This document shows positions 35,594-45,476 of a DNA stretch of 64,000 nt, in pieces. The stretch's first letter is position 1, and each line of letters begins with the position of its first letter. A program made the translations under genes and the position numbers. The notes beneath the pieces are model-generated. The model saw only the letters and a program-made list of their open reading frames with translations, did not search any database and had not been told where the DNA came from. The DNA comes from Chryseobacterium gleum. Lineage in GTDB: Bacteria > Bacteroidota > Bacteroidia > Flavobacteriales > BACL11. The stretch is from contig CAMBDW010000002.1 of NCBI GenBank assembly GCA_945865535.1, forward strand, positions 1 to 64,000. Reading direction: 5' to 3'.

Positions 35594-38555
35594 AATGGTA
35601 TAATTTTTCTACAGTTGGCTCGGGTTTTGTTTTTTCTCCCCCATTTTTATCTTTACTCATTAGGGTAATAATCCGCATTCTTTCTTGCTTATCTCTTTGT
35701 TGTAATTGTTTGTCAAGGGCTACATCAAACATTAGTTTTCCATCAACATAAGTCTGTATTACCTTAGCGTAAACCGAAAGAGGATTATCAGTCCAAAGTA
35801 CAATATCGGCATCTTTACCTATTTTGATGCTTCCCATTTTACTATCTAAATGTAATAATTTAGCAGGATTAAGGGTTACCATTTTCCAAGCATCTTCTTC
35901 TGATGTCCCACCATATTTTACTGCTTTAGCGGCTTCTTGGTTTAGCCTTCTTCCCATTTCGGCATCATCAGAATTAATGGCTGTAACAACTCCAGCATTA
36001 TTAAGTAGTGTTGCATTATAGGGGATAGCTTCATTTACTTCAAATTTATAGGCCCACCAATCAGAGAAGCTAGAAGCACCAACCCCATGCTCCTTCATTT
36101 TATTTGCCACTTTATATCCTTCCAAAATATGAGTAAAAGTATTAACGGTAAATCCCATAGAGTCAGCCACATGCATTAGCATATTTATCTCAGATTGGAC
36201 ATAAGAATGGCAAGTAATAAACCTTTCAGCATTTAAAATTTCAACCAAAGCATTTAGTTCTAAATCTTCTCTTGGTGCTATAGATTTTTTCTTCTCCCCA
36301 GCGGATAAAGAATTATAGTCTTTCCAATCCTTTTGATAGGCTCTTGCTCTGTAAAAGGCATCATAAAACACTTGCTCAACTCCCATTCTTGTTTGAGGAA
36401 ATCTTTCATTTTCAAAATCTCCCCAATTACTCTGTTTTACGTTCTCTCCTAGTGCAAATTTTATAAATTGATCAGCATCTGCAATTTTCATATCTTCAGC
36501 GCTAGCTCCCCATCTTAGTTTAATAATTGCTGATTGCCCTCCCACAGGATTAGCCGAACCATGAAGTAATTGAGCAGCAACTGTTCCTCCTGATAATTGC
36601 CTGTAAATGTTATGATCGTTTGGATTGATGACATCACCAATTCGAACTTCTGCAGTAACAGCTTGGCTGCCTTCATTCACCCCTCTACTGATTGCAATAT
36701 GCGAATGCTCGTCAATTATTCCAGATGTTAAATGCAAGTTTGAGCCATCAATAGTTTCAAATGGTTCTTTTTTAAAATAATCAAGAGGAATTAATAAATT
36801 ACCAATTGCCACAATCTTGCCATTTGATATTATGAGATCTGAATTTTGTAAAATGCCCTCAGCTTCATTTGTCCAAATAGTAGCATTTTTGAAAAATACA
36901 TTTTTATGTTGTGATAAATTTTCAAATCCAGAGGCTTGATTAGGCATCCAAATTTTAGGAATTGGAGCATTTATTGCCTCATCCTCTGGAGTTTTTTCTT
37001 TTTCAACAAATAGAGAGTCACGAACCATATTAAAATCATAGTATTCTCCATTTTGGTTTTGATACCTACCAGTTATTTCTCCATCTATAAATTTTCCAAC
37101 AGCCCTAAAACTACCATTATTATTTGACAAATTCAGCTTATTTTCGGACAGGATTGTAATAATAGCGGTAGAGTCTAATTCATAAAATATTGTTTTAGGT
37201 TTTGATAGCTCTCCTTTAATAGTGATTGGCTCATTAACAAATTCCTTAGAATTAAAAGTATAATAACCCCTTACATCAGTAGTTTGTTTTTTTGTAATAA
37301 TATGTTGATCACCTAAAGTCCAGTTCTCATAAATCTCTCCTTTTTCAAATACATCATCTGAGGTAATTATAAAATTAGCAAGCATTCCAGCTTTTAAAGT
37401 TCCTACTAGATTATCAGTGCCAATAAGAGAAGCCGGAGTAATTGTTAATGCAGCTAAAGCGTCTTCTTTGCTAAGTCCTTTTGTAATTGCAATTCGTAAA
37501 TTTTTTAAGAAATTTTTACCATCTTTTAAATCTGCAGATGTAATACAAAACTCAATTTCTTTTTTTGCAAGTAGTCCAGGATTATAAGGTGCAGATTCCC
37601 AATTTTTTAGTTTTTCTAAACTAATCCAATCTGCAGTTTCTGGATTGCTTACTTCATATGCGTTAGGGAAGTTAAGTGGAATAATCACTGGAAATTCAGT
37701 ATTTGCTATTTCATCAATTCTAAGGTATTCCTTGCCATTTCCCTTTAATATAAAATCAAATTCAAACTCGTCAGCAATTTTGTACACCCTACTATAATCC
37801 AGTTCGTCATTTAAGGCAAATATCTTTGGCAATTCTTGCTGATTGATAAATGCATCAAATGATAGATTTGTTTGATTTTTTTGGTTTTTATACCATTCTA
37901 CATCAAAAAAAGTTTGCCTGATAAGAGCAATACTTCCCATAAGTGAAGAAGGATTTTTTTGGCTTGAAACACCTTTACTAAACGAGTAGAAAGTTCCTCC
38001 ATTTTTAATTAAAAGATTCTCATTATCTGTTTTCTCTGACAAGGAAACAAAGGCGGCAGTTCCTCTTAATAGACCATCTTGAGCATGAGTAAGTACGGCC
38101 CCAAATCCGTTTGAAAGATATGCTTTTGCGCTTTTTGCATCTGAACTAAATTCTTGACTAGCATTAATCTCTGGGTGTATTGCTTCATTCCAGTGGTAAG
38201 CTCCTGCTTTATTGCTTTTGTATTGTGGGCGGTAATTGTACTTGTCTTGTTTAGCTTTTGGTAAGCCATAATCTGAGTATAAATCGATAAATGAAGGATA
38301 AATATAATCGCCATTTAAATCATAAATAATAGCTCCCTTTGGGATGTTGAGGTTGCTATCTAAAGCAAGTATTTTATCTCCTTGTATTAGTAGGGTACTA
38401 TTTTTAAATTCAACTCCAGGACTACTTATAATAGTTGCATTTGTAAAAGCATAAATAGGCTTAAAATTATCAGAAACTCCATTTACTGGAAAGGTTTCTT
38501 GTCCAAGTAAAGAGTTGCAAAAAAGAAATAGTACTACTAATTTAAGGATCTTCAT
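35571..38555 (-). CDS. Secreted tandem amidohydrolase, one degenerate and one intact domain
   Basis: The 994-residue protein has a signal peptide (FCNSLLGQ) and two amidohydrolase halves. The N-terminal half (about 30-430) has IDLYSDYG where a metal HxH should be. The C-terminal half (about 550-960) has the intact motif GIIDEHSHIA, further His ligands in CHSYVQ and THILEGYK, and Asp in INSDDAE. Periplasmic proteins of this type are often annotated as imidazolonepropionase-like or dipeptidase-like; the substrate cannot be told. It is coupled to the single-domain homologue downstream. Confidence 0.87.
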   Translation of the reverse strand: MKILKLVVLFLFCNSLLGQETFPVNGVSDNFKPIYAFTNATIISSPGVEFKNSTLLIQGDKILALDSNLNIPKGAIIYDLNGDYIYPSFIDLYSDYGLPKAKQDKYNYRPQYKSNKAGAYHWNEAIHPEINASQEFSSDAKSAKAYLSNGFGAVLTHAQDGLLRGTAAFVSLSEKTDNENLLIKNGGTFYSFSKGVSSQKNPSSLMGSIALIRQTFFDVEWYKNQKNQTNLSFDAFINQQELPKIFALNDELDYSRVYKIADEFEFDFILKGNGKEYLRIDEIANTEFPVIIPLNFPNAYEVSNPETADWISLEKLKNWESAPYNPGLLAKKEIEFCITSADLKDGKNFLKNLRIAITKGLSKEDALAALTITPASLIGTDNLVGTLKAGMLANFIITSDDVFEKGEIYENWTLGDQHIITKKQTTDVRGYYTFNSKEFVNEPITIKGELSKPKTIFYELDSTAIITILSENKLNLSNNNGSFRAVGKFIDGEITGRYQNQNGEYYDFNMVRDSLFVEKEKTPEDEAINAPIPKIWMPNQASGFENLSQHKNVFFKNATIWTNEAEGILQNSDLIISNGKIVAIGNLLIPLDYFKKEPFETIDGSNLHLTSGIIDEHSHIAISRGVNEGSQAVTAEVRIGDVINPNDHNIYRQLSGGTVAAQLLHGSANPVGGQSAIIKLRWGASAEDMKIADADQFIKFALGENVKQSNWGDFENERFPQTRMGVEQVFYDAFYRARAYQKDWKDYNSLSAGEKKKSIAPREDLELNALVEILNAERFITCHSYVQSEINMLMHVADSMGFTVNTFTHILEGYKVANKMKEHGVGASSFSDWWAYKFEVNEAIPYNATLLNNAGVVTAINSDDAEMGRRLNQEAAKAVKYGGTSEEDAWKMVTLNPAKLLHLDSKMGSIKIGKDADIVLWTDNPLSVYAKVIQTYVDGKLMFDVALDKQLQQRDKQERMRIITLMSKDKNGGEKTKPEPTVEKLYHCDTEDDE

Positions 38556-38647
38556 CTAATTAAAATTAAAGCCGTGAAATTACTAAAATTTTATCTAATA
38601 ATTTTGTTTCTTTGTATCAAGAAAATTACAAATTAAAAAATAATTAT

Positions 38648-39019
38648 ATGAAAACTTATCAAGCTAATATGCTAAATGTTTTAACACTAATTGCAATGTC
38701 TTTATGGGCGTATTTTGCATATGAACCAACTCCAGATAAAATGAGTCCATCAGTAACAACATTCATTCCTTTAGTATTTGGAGTTATCTTGTTGTTATGT
38801 CATAATGGTATTAAAAAAGAAAACAAAATTATTGCTCATGTTGCAGTATTGGTTACATTATTAAGTGTTATTGGACTCACAAAACCCTTTATGTCAGCGC
38901 TTGATGAAGAAAGATTTATGTCTGTTTTTCGTGTTGGAGCTATGATTTTGACTGGTGTACTTGCTATGACTATATTCATACAAAGTTTTATTAGAAACAG
39001 AAGGAAAAATAAGATGTAA
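38648..39019 (+). CDS. Hypothetical four-helix membrane protein
   Basis: Not recognised. The 123-residue protein has four hydrophobic segments (about 8-24, 32-48, 59-75 and 92-110) and a basic tail (RNRRKNKM), so both ends probably lie in the cytoplasm. The frame is open from 38612, but ATG at 38648 puts the first helix near the N-terminus. A -7 box (TAATTTTG, 38599-38606) lies 41 nt upstream. hflX follows after 7 bp, so the two are likely co-transcribed. Confidence 0.72.
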   Translation: MKTYQANMLNVLTLIAMSLWAYFAYEPTPDKMSPSVTTFIPLVFGVILLLCHNGIKKENKIIAHVAVLVTLLSVIGLTKPFMSALDEERFMSVFRVGAMILTGVLAMTIFIQSFIRNRRKNKM

Positions 39020-39026
39020 TCATAAA

Positions 39027-40196
39027 ATGGAGAGGGCAGTACTTGTTGGCTTGATAACTCCTGATGTTACTCATGATCAGGCTTATGAATATTTAGAGGA
39101 GTTAGCATTTTTAGCAAAGACTGCAGGAGCTGAGCCTTTAAGAAATTTTACTCAAAGATTACCCCACCCTGACAATAAAACGTTTATTGGAAAAGGTAAA
39201 ATTGAAGAAGTGAAATTGTATGTTGAAGAAAATGAAATTGACGCTATAATTTTTGATGATGATTTAACTCCTTCTCAAATTAGAAATCTTGAAAGTCTAT
39301 TTGAAGGAGAATGTAAGATATTAGACAGGAGTAGCTTAATATTAGATATTTTTGCCAGTCGAGCTCAAACAGCTCAAGCACGCACACAAGTAGAATTGGC
39401 CCAATATCAATACCTTTTACCAAGATTAACAAGAATGTGGACTCACCTTGAAAGGCAAAAAGGAGGGATTGGAATGAGAGGACCAGGAGAGACTCAAATT
39501 GAGACAGATAGGCAAATTGTTAGAGATAAAATAGCCCTTTTAAAACAGAAATTACAAAAGATTGACAAGCAATCATCCACAAGAAGAAAAGGTCGTGAGC
39601 ATTTAATAAGGGTAGCTTTAGTTGGTTATACCAATGCAGGAAAATCTACTTTGATGAATAAATTGGCAAAATCTGAAGTATTTGTTGAAAACAAACTTTT
39701 TGCAACACTTGACACAACAGTTCGAAAAGTGGTTATTGAGAATCTTCCTTTTTTATTAACTGATACGGTCGGTTTTATTCGCAAACTACCACATCAATTG
39801 GTCGAAAGTTTTAAATCCACTTTAGATGAGGTAAGAGAAGCTGATTTTATGATTCATGTAGTAGATATTTCAAATCCAAATTTTGAGGATCATATTGATG
39901 TAGTTAATAAAACGCTTGCCGAACTTGGCGTAAATGATAAACCAATGCTTTTAGTATTTAATAAAATTGATGCCTATACCTTTATTGAAAAAGAGGAGGA
40001 TGATTTAACTCCCTCAAGTAAGGAAAACCTTTCATTAAAAGATTTGCAAAAAACTTGGATGTCTAAAATTGAGGGCAATGCAATGTTTATTTCTGCGCTT
40101 AATAAAACTCATTTTGATGATTTGAAAGATGAAATATATAGTAGAATTAAACAACTACACGAGATAAAATATCCCTACAATAACTTCTTGTACTAG
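39027..40196 (+). CDS. hflX: Ribosome-associated GTPase HflX
   Basis: The 389-residue GTPase has the HflX N-terminal domain (LPHPDNKTFIGKGKIEE), a GGIGMRGPGETQIE linker, the P-loop GYTNAGKST, the switch DTVGFIRKLPHQLVESFKST and the base-specificity motif NKID. HflX splits stalled 70S ribosomes under stress. Its stop shares CTAG with the stop of the convergent ABC exporter gene. Confidence 0.94.
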   Translation: MERAVLVGLITPDVTHDQAYEYLEELAFLAKTAGAEPLRNFTQRLPHPDNKTFIGKGKIEEVKLYVEENEIDAIIFDDDLTPSQIRNLESLFEGECKILDRSSLILDIFASRAQTAQARTQVELAQYQYLLPRLTRMWTHLERQKGGIGMRGPGETQIETDRQIVRDKIALLKQKLQKIDKQSSTRRKGREHLIRVALVGYTNAGKSTLMNKLAKSEVFVENKLFATLDTTVRKVVIENLPFLLTDTVGFIRKLPHQLVESFKSTLDEVREADFMIHVVDISNPNFEDHIDVVNKTLAELGVNDKPMLLVFNKIDAYTFIEKEEDDLTPSSKENLSLKDLQKTWMSKIEGNAMFISALNKTHFDDLKDEIYSRIKQLHEIKYPYNNFLY

Positions 40197-42013
40197 GCAA
40201 AAGATTGTAAATCAGAAAGTTTTCTGTAATGTCCATTTTGAGCTATTAACTGCTGATGAGTTCCTCTTTCAATTATCTTACCTCTTTCTAAAACAATAAT
40301 TTCATCTGCTTTTTTTATAGTAGAAAGTCGGTGAGCAATTACTAATGAGGTTCTGGAGTGCATCAAGTTTTCAAGTGCTTCTTGAACTAATTTTTCTGAT
40401 TCAGTATCAAGTGATGAGGTTGCTTCATCAAGAATGAGTATTTCCGGATTTTTAAGGATTGCTCTAGCAATGCTCAATCTTTGTTTTTGTCCTCCAGATA
40501 ATTTATTGCCTCTATCACCGATATTGGTTTGATAACCATTTTCAGTTTCTAAAATAAAATGATGGGCGTTAGCTACTTTAGCCGCAGCAATTACCTCCTC
40601 CTCAGGGGCATCAATTTTTCCCAAACGGATATTATTATAAATAGTATCATTGAATAGTATTGATTCCTGACTTACAATCCCCATTAAACTTCTTAAATCA
40701 GCAAGTGCAATTTCTTTTATATTGTTATTGTCAATGAGTATTTCGCCACTTTGAATATCATAAAAACGAGCCAGAAGATCGGCTAAAGTAGATTTTCCTC
40801 CTCCAGAGTGTCCAACAAGAGCAACCATTTTCCCTTTACCAATACTAAAATTGATATTGGATAATACTTCAGCATTTTCATATTTGAAAGACAGATTTTT
40901 AAACTCTATAGTATTGTTAAGTAGTTTTATATGTTTTGGGTTTTCTACATCAGTTATTTCATTTTCTGTATCTAGTATTTCATAGATTCTTTCAGCAGCA
41001 GCACTTCCTTTTTGTATGTGGTAATAAGAAGTTGTTAATGATTTTGCTGGAGGAATAATCTGAGAGAAAATAAGAATATAGCCAATAAATTCTTCTGCCG
41101 AAAGAGAGCCATTTCCACTTAAAACCAATTGGCCACCAAACCACATTACCACGACCATAACTATGGTGCTCAAAAACTCACTCATAGGAGAGGATAAATC
41201 TTTTTTTCTGAGTAATTTGGTCATGATACTTTTGTACTCAGTACTCTCTTTTTCAAAGTTTTTATTAATATGTTTCTCGGCATTAAAGGCTTTAATAATT
41301 CTCAGGCCTGAAATATTTTCATCAATAATAGAAAGCAAATCACCCATCTTATTTTGTCCTCTGTCTGATGATTTTTTTAGGGATCGTCCAATTACTCCAA
41401 TAATTATACCAGTTACTGGAAATAGAATAACAACAAATACAGTTAGCTGCGGACTAATAATAATAAGAGTAATTAAATAAATGATGATATTTAGAGGGTC
41501 TTTAAATATCATTTCAAGGGAGCTCATAATACTCCACTCAATCTCCACTAAATCAGAGGTAAGTCTTGCGGTTAAATCCCCTTTTCTTTTCTCTGTAAAA
41601 AAAGGCAGTGGTAAGGAAATGATTTTTTTGTGTAAATCCATCCTCAAATCGTGAACTATCCCATTACGAATAGGAGTAAGAAAATAAAGAGCCAAATACC
41701 GAAATAGATTTCGAAAAAAGAAGGTAATTAGTACTAAAATACAGATAAATAATAAAGCGTCTACCTTTCCTTTTTCATCAATTGTTGAACTTATGATGGC
41801 ATAAAAATTATCTTTTATGGCAGCAGCAGAAAAGCTAAGTGGTTGAGGATTGTAAACTTTTGCTTGTGTTCCAAAAAGTATGCCTAAGAATGGAATTACC
41901 ATTGTAAGGGAAACCAATGAAAATAAAATACTTATAATGTTCGATACGATATTTAGTATTGCGAATGAGGTATAAGGTTTTATATATTTTAGAATCCTTA
42001 AGAAATAATGCAT
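40193..42013 (-). CDS. ABC exporter, fused permease and ATPase (MsbA-like)
   Basis: The 606-residue half-transporter has a six-helix domain (about 15-320) and an ATPase domain with Walker A GHSGGGKST, the signature LSGGQKQRLS, Walker B ILILDEATSSLD and the H-loop IAHRLST. It would work as a homodimer and export lipid or a small hydrophobic compound. MsbA-type lipid A flipping is possible but cannot be shown here. The start at 42013 lies 4 nt after a minus-strand -7 box. Confidence 0.9.
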   Translation of the reverse strand: MHYFLRILKYIKPYTSFAILNIVSNIISILFSLVSLTMVIPFLGILFGTQAKVYNPQPLSFSAAAIKDNFYAIISSTIDEKGKVDALLFICILVLITFFFRNLFRYLALYFLTPIRNGIVHDLRMDLHKKIISLPLPFFTEKRKGDLTARLTSDLVEIEWSIMSSLEMIFKDPLNIIIYLITLIIISPQLTVFVVILFPVTGIIIGVIGRSLKKSSDRGQNKMGDLLSIIDENISGLRIIKAFNAEKHINKNFEKESTEYKSIMTKLLRKKDLSSPMSEFLSTIVMVVVMWFGGQLVLSGNGSLSAEEFIGYILIFSQIIPPAKSLTTSYYHIQKGSAAAERIYEILDTENEITDVENPKHIKLLNNTIEFKNLSFKYENAEVLSNINFSIGKGKMVALVGHSGGGKSTLADLLARFYDIQSGEILIDNNNIKEIALADLRSLMGIVSQESILFNDTIYNNIRLGKIDAPEEEVIAAAKVANAHHFILETENGYQTNIGDRGNKLSGGQKQRLSIARAILKNPEILILDEATSSLDTESEKLVQEALENLMHSRTSLVIAHRLSTIKKADEIIVLERGKIIERGTHQQLIAQNGHYRKLSDLQSFA

Positions 42014-42017
42014 TGCA

Positions 42018-42045
42018 CAAAAGTAGGTAATATTCCTTATTTTTG
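42018..42045. promoter_or_regulatory. Compact divergent promoter, ABC exporter and rbfA
   Basis: The 37-bp gap holds a minus-strand TACTTTTG (42018-42025), 4 nt before the exporter start, and a plus-strand TATTTTTG (42038-42045), 5 nt before the rbfA start. Both transcripts are predicted to be leaderless. Any -33 elements must lie inside the opposite gene. Confidence 0.6.
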
Positions 42046-42050
42046 GCCTT

Positions 42051-42389
42051 ATGGAAACAACAAGACAAAAAAAAGTATCGCGTTTACTACAAAAAGAACT
42101 CTCCAGTATTTTTCAGAAGGAAATCCCTGCATTACTAGGTAATGTTATGGCCAGCATAACCATTGTAAGAGTGTCTCCAGATTTAGCTAATGCCAATGTT
42201 TTTGTAAGTCTTTTTCCTGTTGAAGATCCTAAAGAAGCTTTAAAAGTGATAAAAAATAATAGTGGATTATTTAGAAAACACTTAGGTTATAGGGTAAAAA
42301 ATCAACTTAGAATTGTTCCAATTGTGGAATATTTTCTGGATGACTCAGCTGCTTATGCTGAAGAAATTGACAGACTTTTGAAAAAATAA
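42051..42389 (+). CDS. rbfA: Ribosome-binding factor A
   Basis: The 112-residue KH-fold protein has the RbfA pattern TRQKKVSRLLQKELSSIFQ, SITIVRVSPDLANANVFVS and the end YRVKNQLRIVPIVEYFLDDS. RbfA matures the 30S subunit and helps process 16S rRNA. It is followed after 6 bp by the LolC/E-type permease gene. Confidence 0.93.
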   Translation: METTRQKKVSRLLQKELSSIFQKEIPALLGNVMASITIVRVSPDLANANVFVSLFPVEDPKEALKVIKNNSGLFRKHLGYRVKNQLRIVPIVEYFLDDSAAYAEEIDRLLKK

Positions 42390-42395
42390 CAAAAA

Positions 42396-43595
42396 GTGAA
42401 TTTTCCATTTTTTATTGCCAAAAGATATTTTTCAACTAAGAAGAATAGCAATTTTGTGCATATTATTTCGTGGGTATCATTAGTGGGGGTGGCTATTGGG
42501 ACGGCTGCACTTATTTTAGTGTTATCGGTTTTTAATGGCTTTGAAGATTTGATTTTAAAGATGTATAATTCTTTTGATCCTCATCTTAAAATAACATCAG
42601 CAGAAGGGAAAGTTTTTGACTCAAGTAATATAACAATTAACAATCCTGAAATTTCGGAAAAGGCTTATGTTTTGGAAGAAAAAGTACTTTTAAAGTATCA
42701 AGAAAAGCAATTTATCGCAACAGTAAAAGGAGTTTCTTCTTCTTATAAAAACCTTACAAATTTTGACAGTCTTTTAGTTACTGGGGATTATATAGATGCT
42801 TCTAAAAATAATAATGTTGCAGTTGTTGGTAGAGGGGTTGCGTATTACCTTTCAATGGGGGTTGGGAATATGTTTGAGCAGTTGCAGGTATATGTTCCTA
42901 ATCGTTCAGCAAAAACATTATTAAATCCTCAGACTGCTTTTAAACAAGGAAGTGTGCTTCCTGTTGGGGTTTTTAGCATACAAGCTGAAATAGATGAACA
43001 ATATATTATTACCCCACTGGCCTTTATTCAAAATTTAGCCGAAAGGGATAATCAAATTTCAGCTATAGAAATAAAACTTAAAAATGGGGATAAAATGCTA
43101 AAAGTTCAAGAGCAATTAAAAGCAGAGTTAGGAGATAAATTTAGAGTACAAAACAGATTAGAGCAACAAGAGTTTTTGTATAAAATACTGAACACTGAAA
43201 AGCTAGCCGTTTTCTTAATTTTGGCTTTTATAATGATAATTGCTACTTTCAATATTGTGGGGTCATTAAGCATGTTAATGCTAGATAAAAAGCAAGATAT
43301 TAAAACATTAAAAAGTTTTGGAGCCACCAAAAAGGAGATTCGATCTATCTTTTTTAATAAAAGTATGCTTACCATTTTTGCAGGGATCTTTATTGGACTT
43401 GCAATTGGCTTGCTACTTGCTTTTTTACAACAAACTTACGGTTTTATCAGTATGGGAAGTGGGAGTTTTGTAGTCAATTCTTATCCTGTAGTAATGAAGT
43501 TAACGGATATCTTTTTGGTAAGCATTACTGTTTTAGCTATTGGGGTATTAGCTTCTTGGTATCCGGCTAAAGTTTTGAGTAAGAAGTTATTCTAA
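42396..43595 (+). CDS. LolC/LolE-type ABC permease (FtsX family)
   Basis: The 399-residue protein has an N-terminal helix (about 24-46), a large periplasmic domain (about 47-265) and three C-terminal helices of the FtsX type (MIIATFNIVGSLSMLMLDKK, LKSFGATKKEIRSIF). The opening FPFFIAKRYFSTKK is typical of lipoprotein-releasing permeases of Bacteroidota, which pass lipoproteins to the Lol chaperone. It starts with GTG. The partner ATPase (LolD) is not in the window. Confidence 0.88.
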   Translation: MNFPFFIAKRYFSTKKNSNFVHIISWVSLVGVAIGTAALILVLSVFNGFEDLILKMYNSFDPHLKITSAEGKVFDSSNITINNPEISEKAYVLEEKVLLKYQEKQFIATVKGVSSSYKNLTNFDSLLVTGDYIDASKNNNVAVVGRGVAYYLSMGVGNMFEQLQVYVPNRSAKTLLNPQTAFKQGSVLPVGVFSIQAEIDEQYIITPLAFIQNLAERDNQISAIEIKLKNGDKMLKVQEQLKAELGDKFRVQNRLEQQEFLYKILNTEKLAVFLILAFIMIIATFNIVGSLSMLMLDKKQDIKTLKSFGATKKEIRSIFFNKSMLTIFAGIFIGLAIGLLLAFLQQTYGFISMGSGSFVVNSYPVVMKLTDIFLVSITVLAIGVLASWYPAKVLSKKLF

Positions 43596-43597
43596 TT

Positions 43598-44575
43598 CTA
43601 AAAAGTCATAGCTACTTTATCAAGTAAGCTTTGTATTTCTTTTTCGCTTTCAGAGGTAACCATTTTTATACGATAATCTTTAAAATGGGCAATTCCTTTA
43701 AAGTAGTTGGTGTAGTGGCGTTTCATCTCAGTAATTCCTAAAATTTGACCCTTCCATTCAATAGAATGTCTTAAATGTTGCTTACATGCAATTACTCTAT
43801 CAGCAATAGTTGGTGGAGCTAGATGTTCTCCGGCTTTTAGAAAATGTTTGATTTCGTTAAAAATCCAAGGGTAGCCAATGGCTGCACGTCCAATCATCAC
43901 TCCGTCCACTCCATATTTATTTTTTACTTCAGCTACTTTTTCTGGAGTATCAACATCTCCATTTCCAAAAATAGGAATATGCATTTTTGGGTTGTTTTTC
44001 ACCTCACCAATTAAGGTCCAATCAGCCTCTCCTTTATACATTTGCTTTCTAGTACGTCCGTGAATAGATAAAGCTTTTATTCCTACATCTTGCAATCTTT
44101 CGGCAACTTCAACGATATACTTTGTTTCTTCATCCCATCCTAATCGGGTTTTTACAGTAACAGGTATGTTAGTGGCATCAACAATTTCTTTGGTCATAGC
44201 AACCATTTTTGGAATATCTTTAAGTATTCCTGCTCCAGCCCCTTTGTCTGCTACTTTTTTTACTGGACATCCATAGTTGATGTCAATAAATTCAGGTTTT
44301 GCTCTTTCGCAAATTTCTGCAGCTAATCGCATAGATGTAATTTCATTTCCAAAAATTTGAATACCTATAGGGCGTTCAAAATCATAAATATCTAACTTCA
44401 TGATACTTTTTTCGGCATCACGAATTAATCCTTCTGATGAGATGAATTCTGTATACAGAATATCTGCACCATGCTCCTTGCACAGGGCCCTAAATGGGGG
44501 GTCGCTTACATCCTCCATTGGGGCTAATAATAGCGGGAATTCTCCTACATCAATATTTCCTATCTTTACACCCAT
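43598..44575 (-). CDS. dusB: tRNA-dihydrouridine synthase
   Basis: The 325-residue FMN enzyme reduces uridines in the tRNA D-loop. It has the family opening FPLLLAPMEDVSDPPFR, the catalytic Cys in INYGCPVKKVADKGAGAGIL, and KTRLGWDE and SIHGRTRKQMYKG, which bind FMN and tRNA. ATG at 44575 (MGVKIGNID) is preferred to 44611 because a minus-strand -7 box (44580-44587) ends 4 nt before it and because the longer form would overlap the next gene. Confidence 0.93.
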   Translation of the reverse strand: MGVKIGNIDVGEFPLLLAPMEDVSDPPFRALCKEHGADILYTEFISSEGLIRDAEKSIMKLDIYDFERPIGIQIFGNEITSMRLAAEICERAKPEFIDINYGCPVKKVADKGAGAGILKDIPKMVAMTKEIVDATNIPVTVKTRLGWDEETKYIVEVAERLQDVGIKALSIHGRTRKQMYKGEADWTLIGEVKNNPKMHIPIFGNGDVDTPEKVAEVKNKYGVDGVMIGRAAIGYPWIFNEIKHFLKAGEHLAPPTIADRVIACKQHLRHSIEWKGQILGITEMKRHYTNYFKGIAHFKDYRIKMVTSESEKEIQSLLDKVAMTF

Positions 44576-44579
44576 ACGG

Positions 44580-44587
44580 CAAAAATA
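44580..44587 (-). promoter_or_regulatory. dusB -7 box
   Basis: TATTTTTG on the minus strand matches TAnnTTTG and ends 4 nt before the dusB ATG. It lies inside the 19-bp gap to the divergent CPBP protease gene, so the mRNA is predicted to be leaderless. Confidence 0.55.
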
Positions 44588-44594
44588 CACAATA

Positions 44595-45476
44595 ATGGGA
44601 TTTAAAGGCATTTATAAAGAGAAGTCATCAGCAAGTAAAATTGGGATTTTATTTTTGCTAATTTTTGTATCAGCAATATTACATATCATAGTTGCTTCAG
44701 CTTTAACTATTTTATTTGCCGATAACGGTGTGGCACTTATTCAAAACCAAGATTTAACCAATCAAGTATCGGTAAACTATTTAAAATTAATTCAACTTTT
44801 TAGTGGCATAGGACTTTTTATTACGCCTACATTATTATATGCTTACCTCACAGATTTTGAGTTTAAATTTTCTCGAATCATAAGGCAAAATATATTATTG
44901 GTTATTGCTATAATGATGCTGGTTATTCCTTTTATTGGCTTACTTTTAGAGTGGAACATGAGTATTGCTTTTCCAGAGTGGATTTTAAGTTTAGGTAATG
45001 ATTCCGAAAAGATAGTGGAGTCCTTTTTAAAAATGAATCATTTAGGCGACTTGCTATTTAACCTCTTAGTTATTGCAATAGTACCGGCAATAGGAGAAGA
45101 ATTGCTTTTTAGAGGATATTTTCAGCAATCATTCTCAAAATGGTTAACAAACCATCATATTGCAATTCTAATAACCGCATTTTTATTTAGCGCAATTCAT
45201 TTAGACGCTCAAGGAATCATTCCAAGATTTGTTTTAGGAGTTTTGTTAGGATATTTATATTACTGGAGTGGAAGTTTATGGCTCCCCATATTAGCCCATT
45301 TTGTAAATAATGCACAAGTGGTAATTTTTTCTTACCCTTTGTTTAAAGTAGATAGTGGGGCATATTCCATTCTTTCTGAGGCAAAGGTTGATCCTATGCT
45401 TGGGCTATTTTCTTTTTTATCTGTTATTTTTTTACTGTATGTTCTCTATCAAAATTTAAGCATAAAAAAAGGCTGA
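44595..45476 (+). CDS. CPBP family intramembrane metalloprotease
   Basis: The 293-residue protein has about seven membrane helices and the CPBP (Abi) motifs GEELLFRGYFQQ (Glu-Glu-x3-Arg), SAIHLD and HFVNNA, which hold the metal and catalytic residues. Relatives process prenylated or other membrane proteins, and some take part in bacteriocin immunity; the role here is open. The frame runs back to 44400 inside dusB, but ATG at 44595 gives a natural start. Its stop lies in the terminator stem. Confidence 0.9.
   Translation: MGFKGIYKEKSSASKIGILFLLIFVSAILHIIVASALTILFADNGVALIQNQDLTNQVSVNYLKLIQLFSGIGLFITPTLLYAYLTDFEFKFSRIIRQNILLVIAIMMLVIPFIGLLLEWNMSIAFPEWILSLGNDSEKIVESFLKMNHLGDLLFNLLVIAIVPAIGEELLFRGYFQQSFSKWLTNHHIAILITAFLFSAIHLDAQGIIPRFVLGVLLGYLYYWSGSLWLPILAHFVNNAQVVIFSYPLFKVDSGAYSILSEAKVDPMLGLFSFLSVIFLLYVLYQNLSIKKG

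Noticed and set aside
44400-44594. Longer N-terminus for the CPBP protease, starting inside dusB
   Set aside because: The added 65 residues are antisense to the conserved dusB start and have no membrane helix; the ATG at 44595 gives a family-like start.
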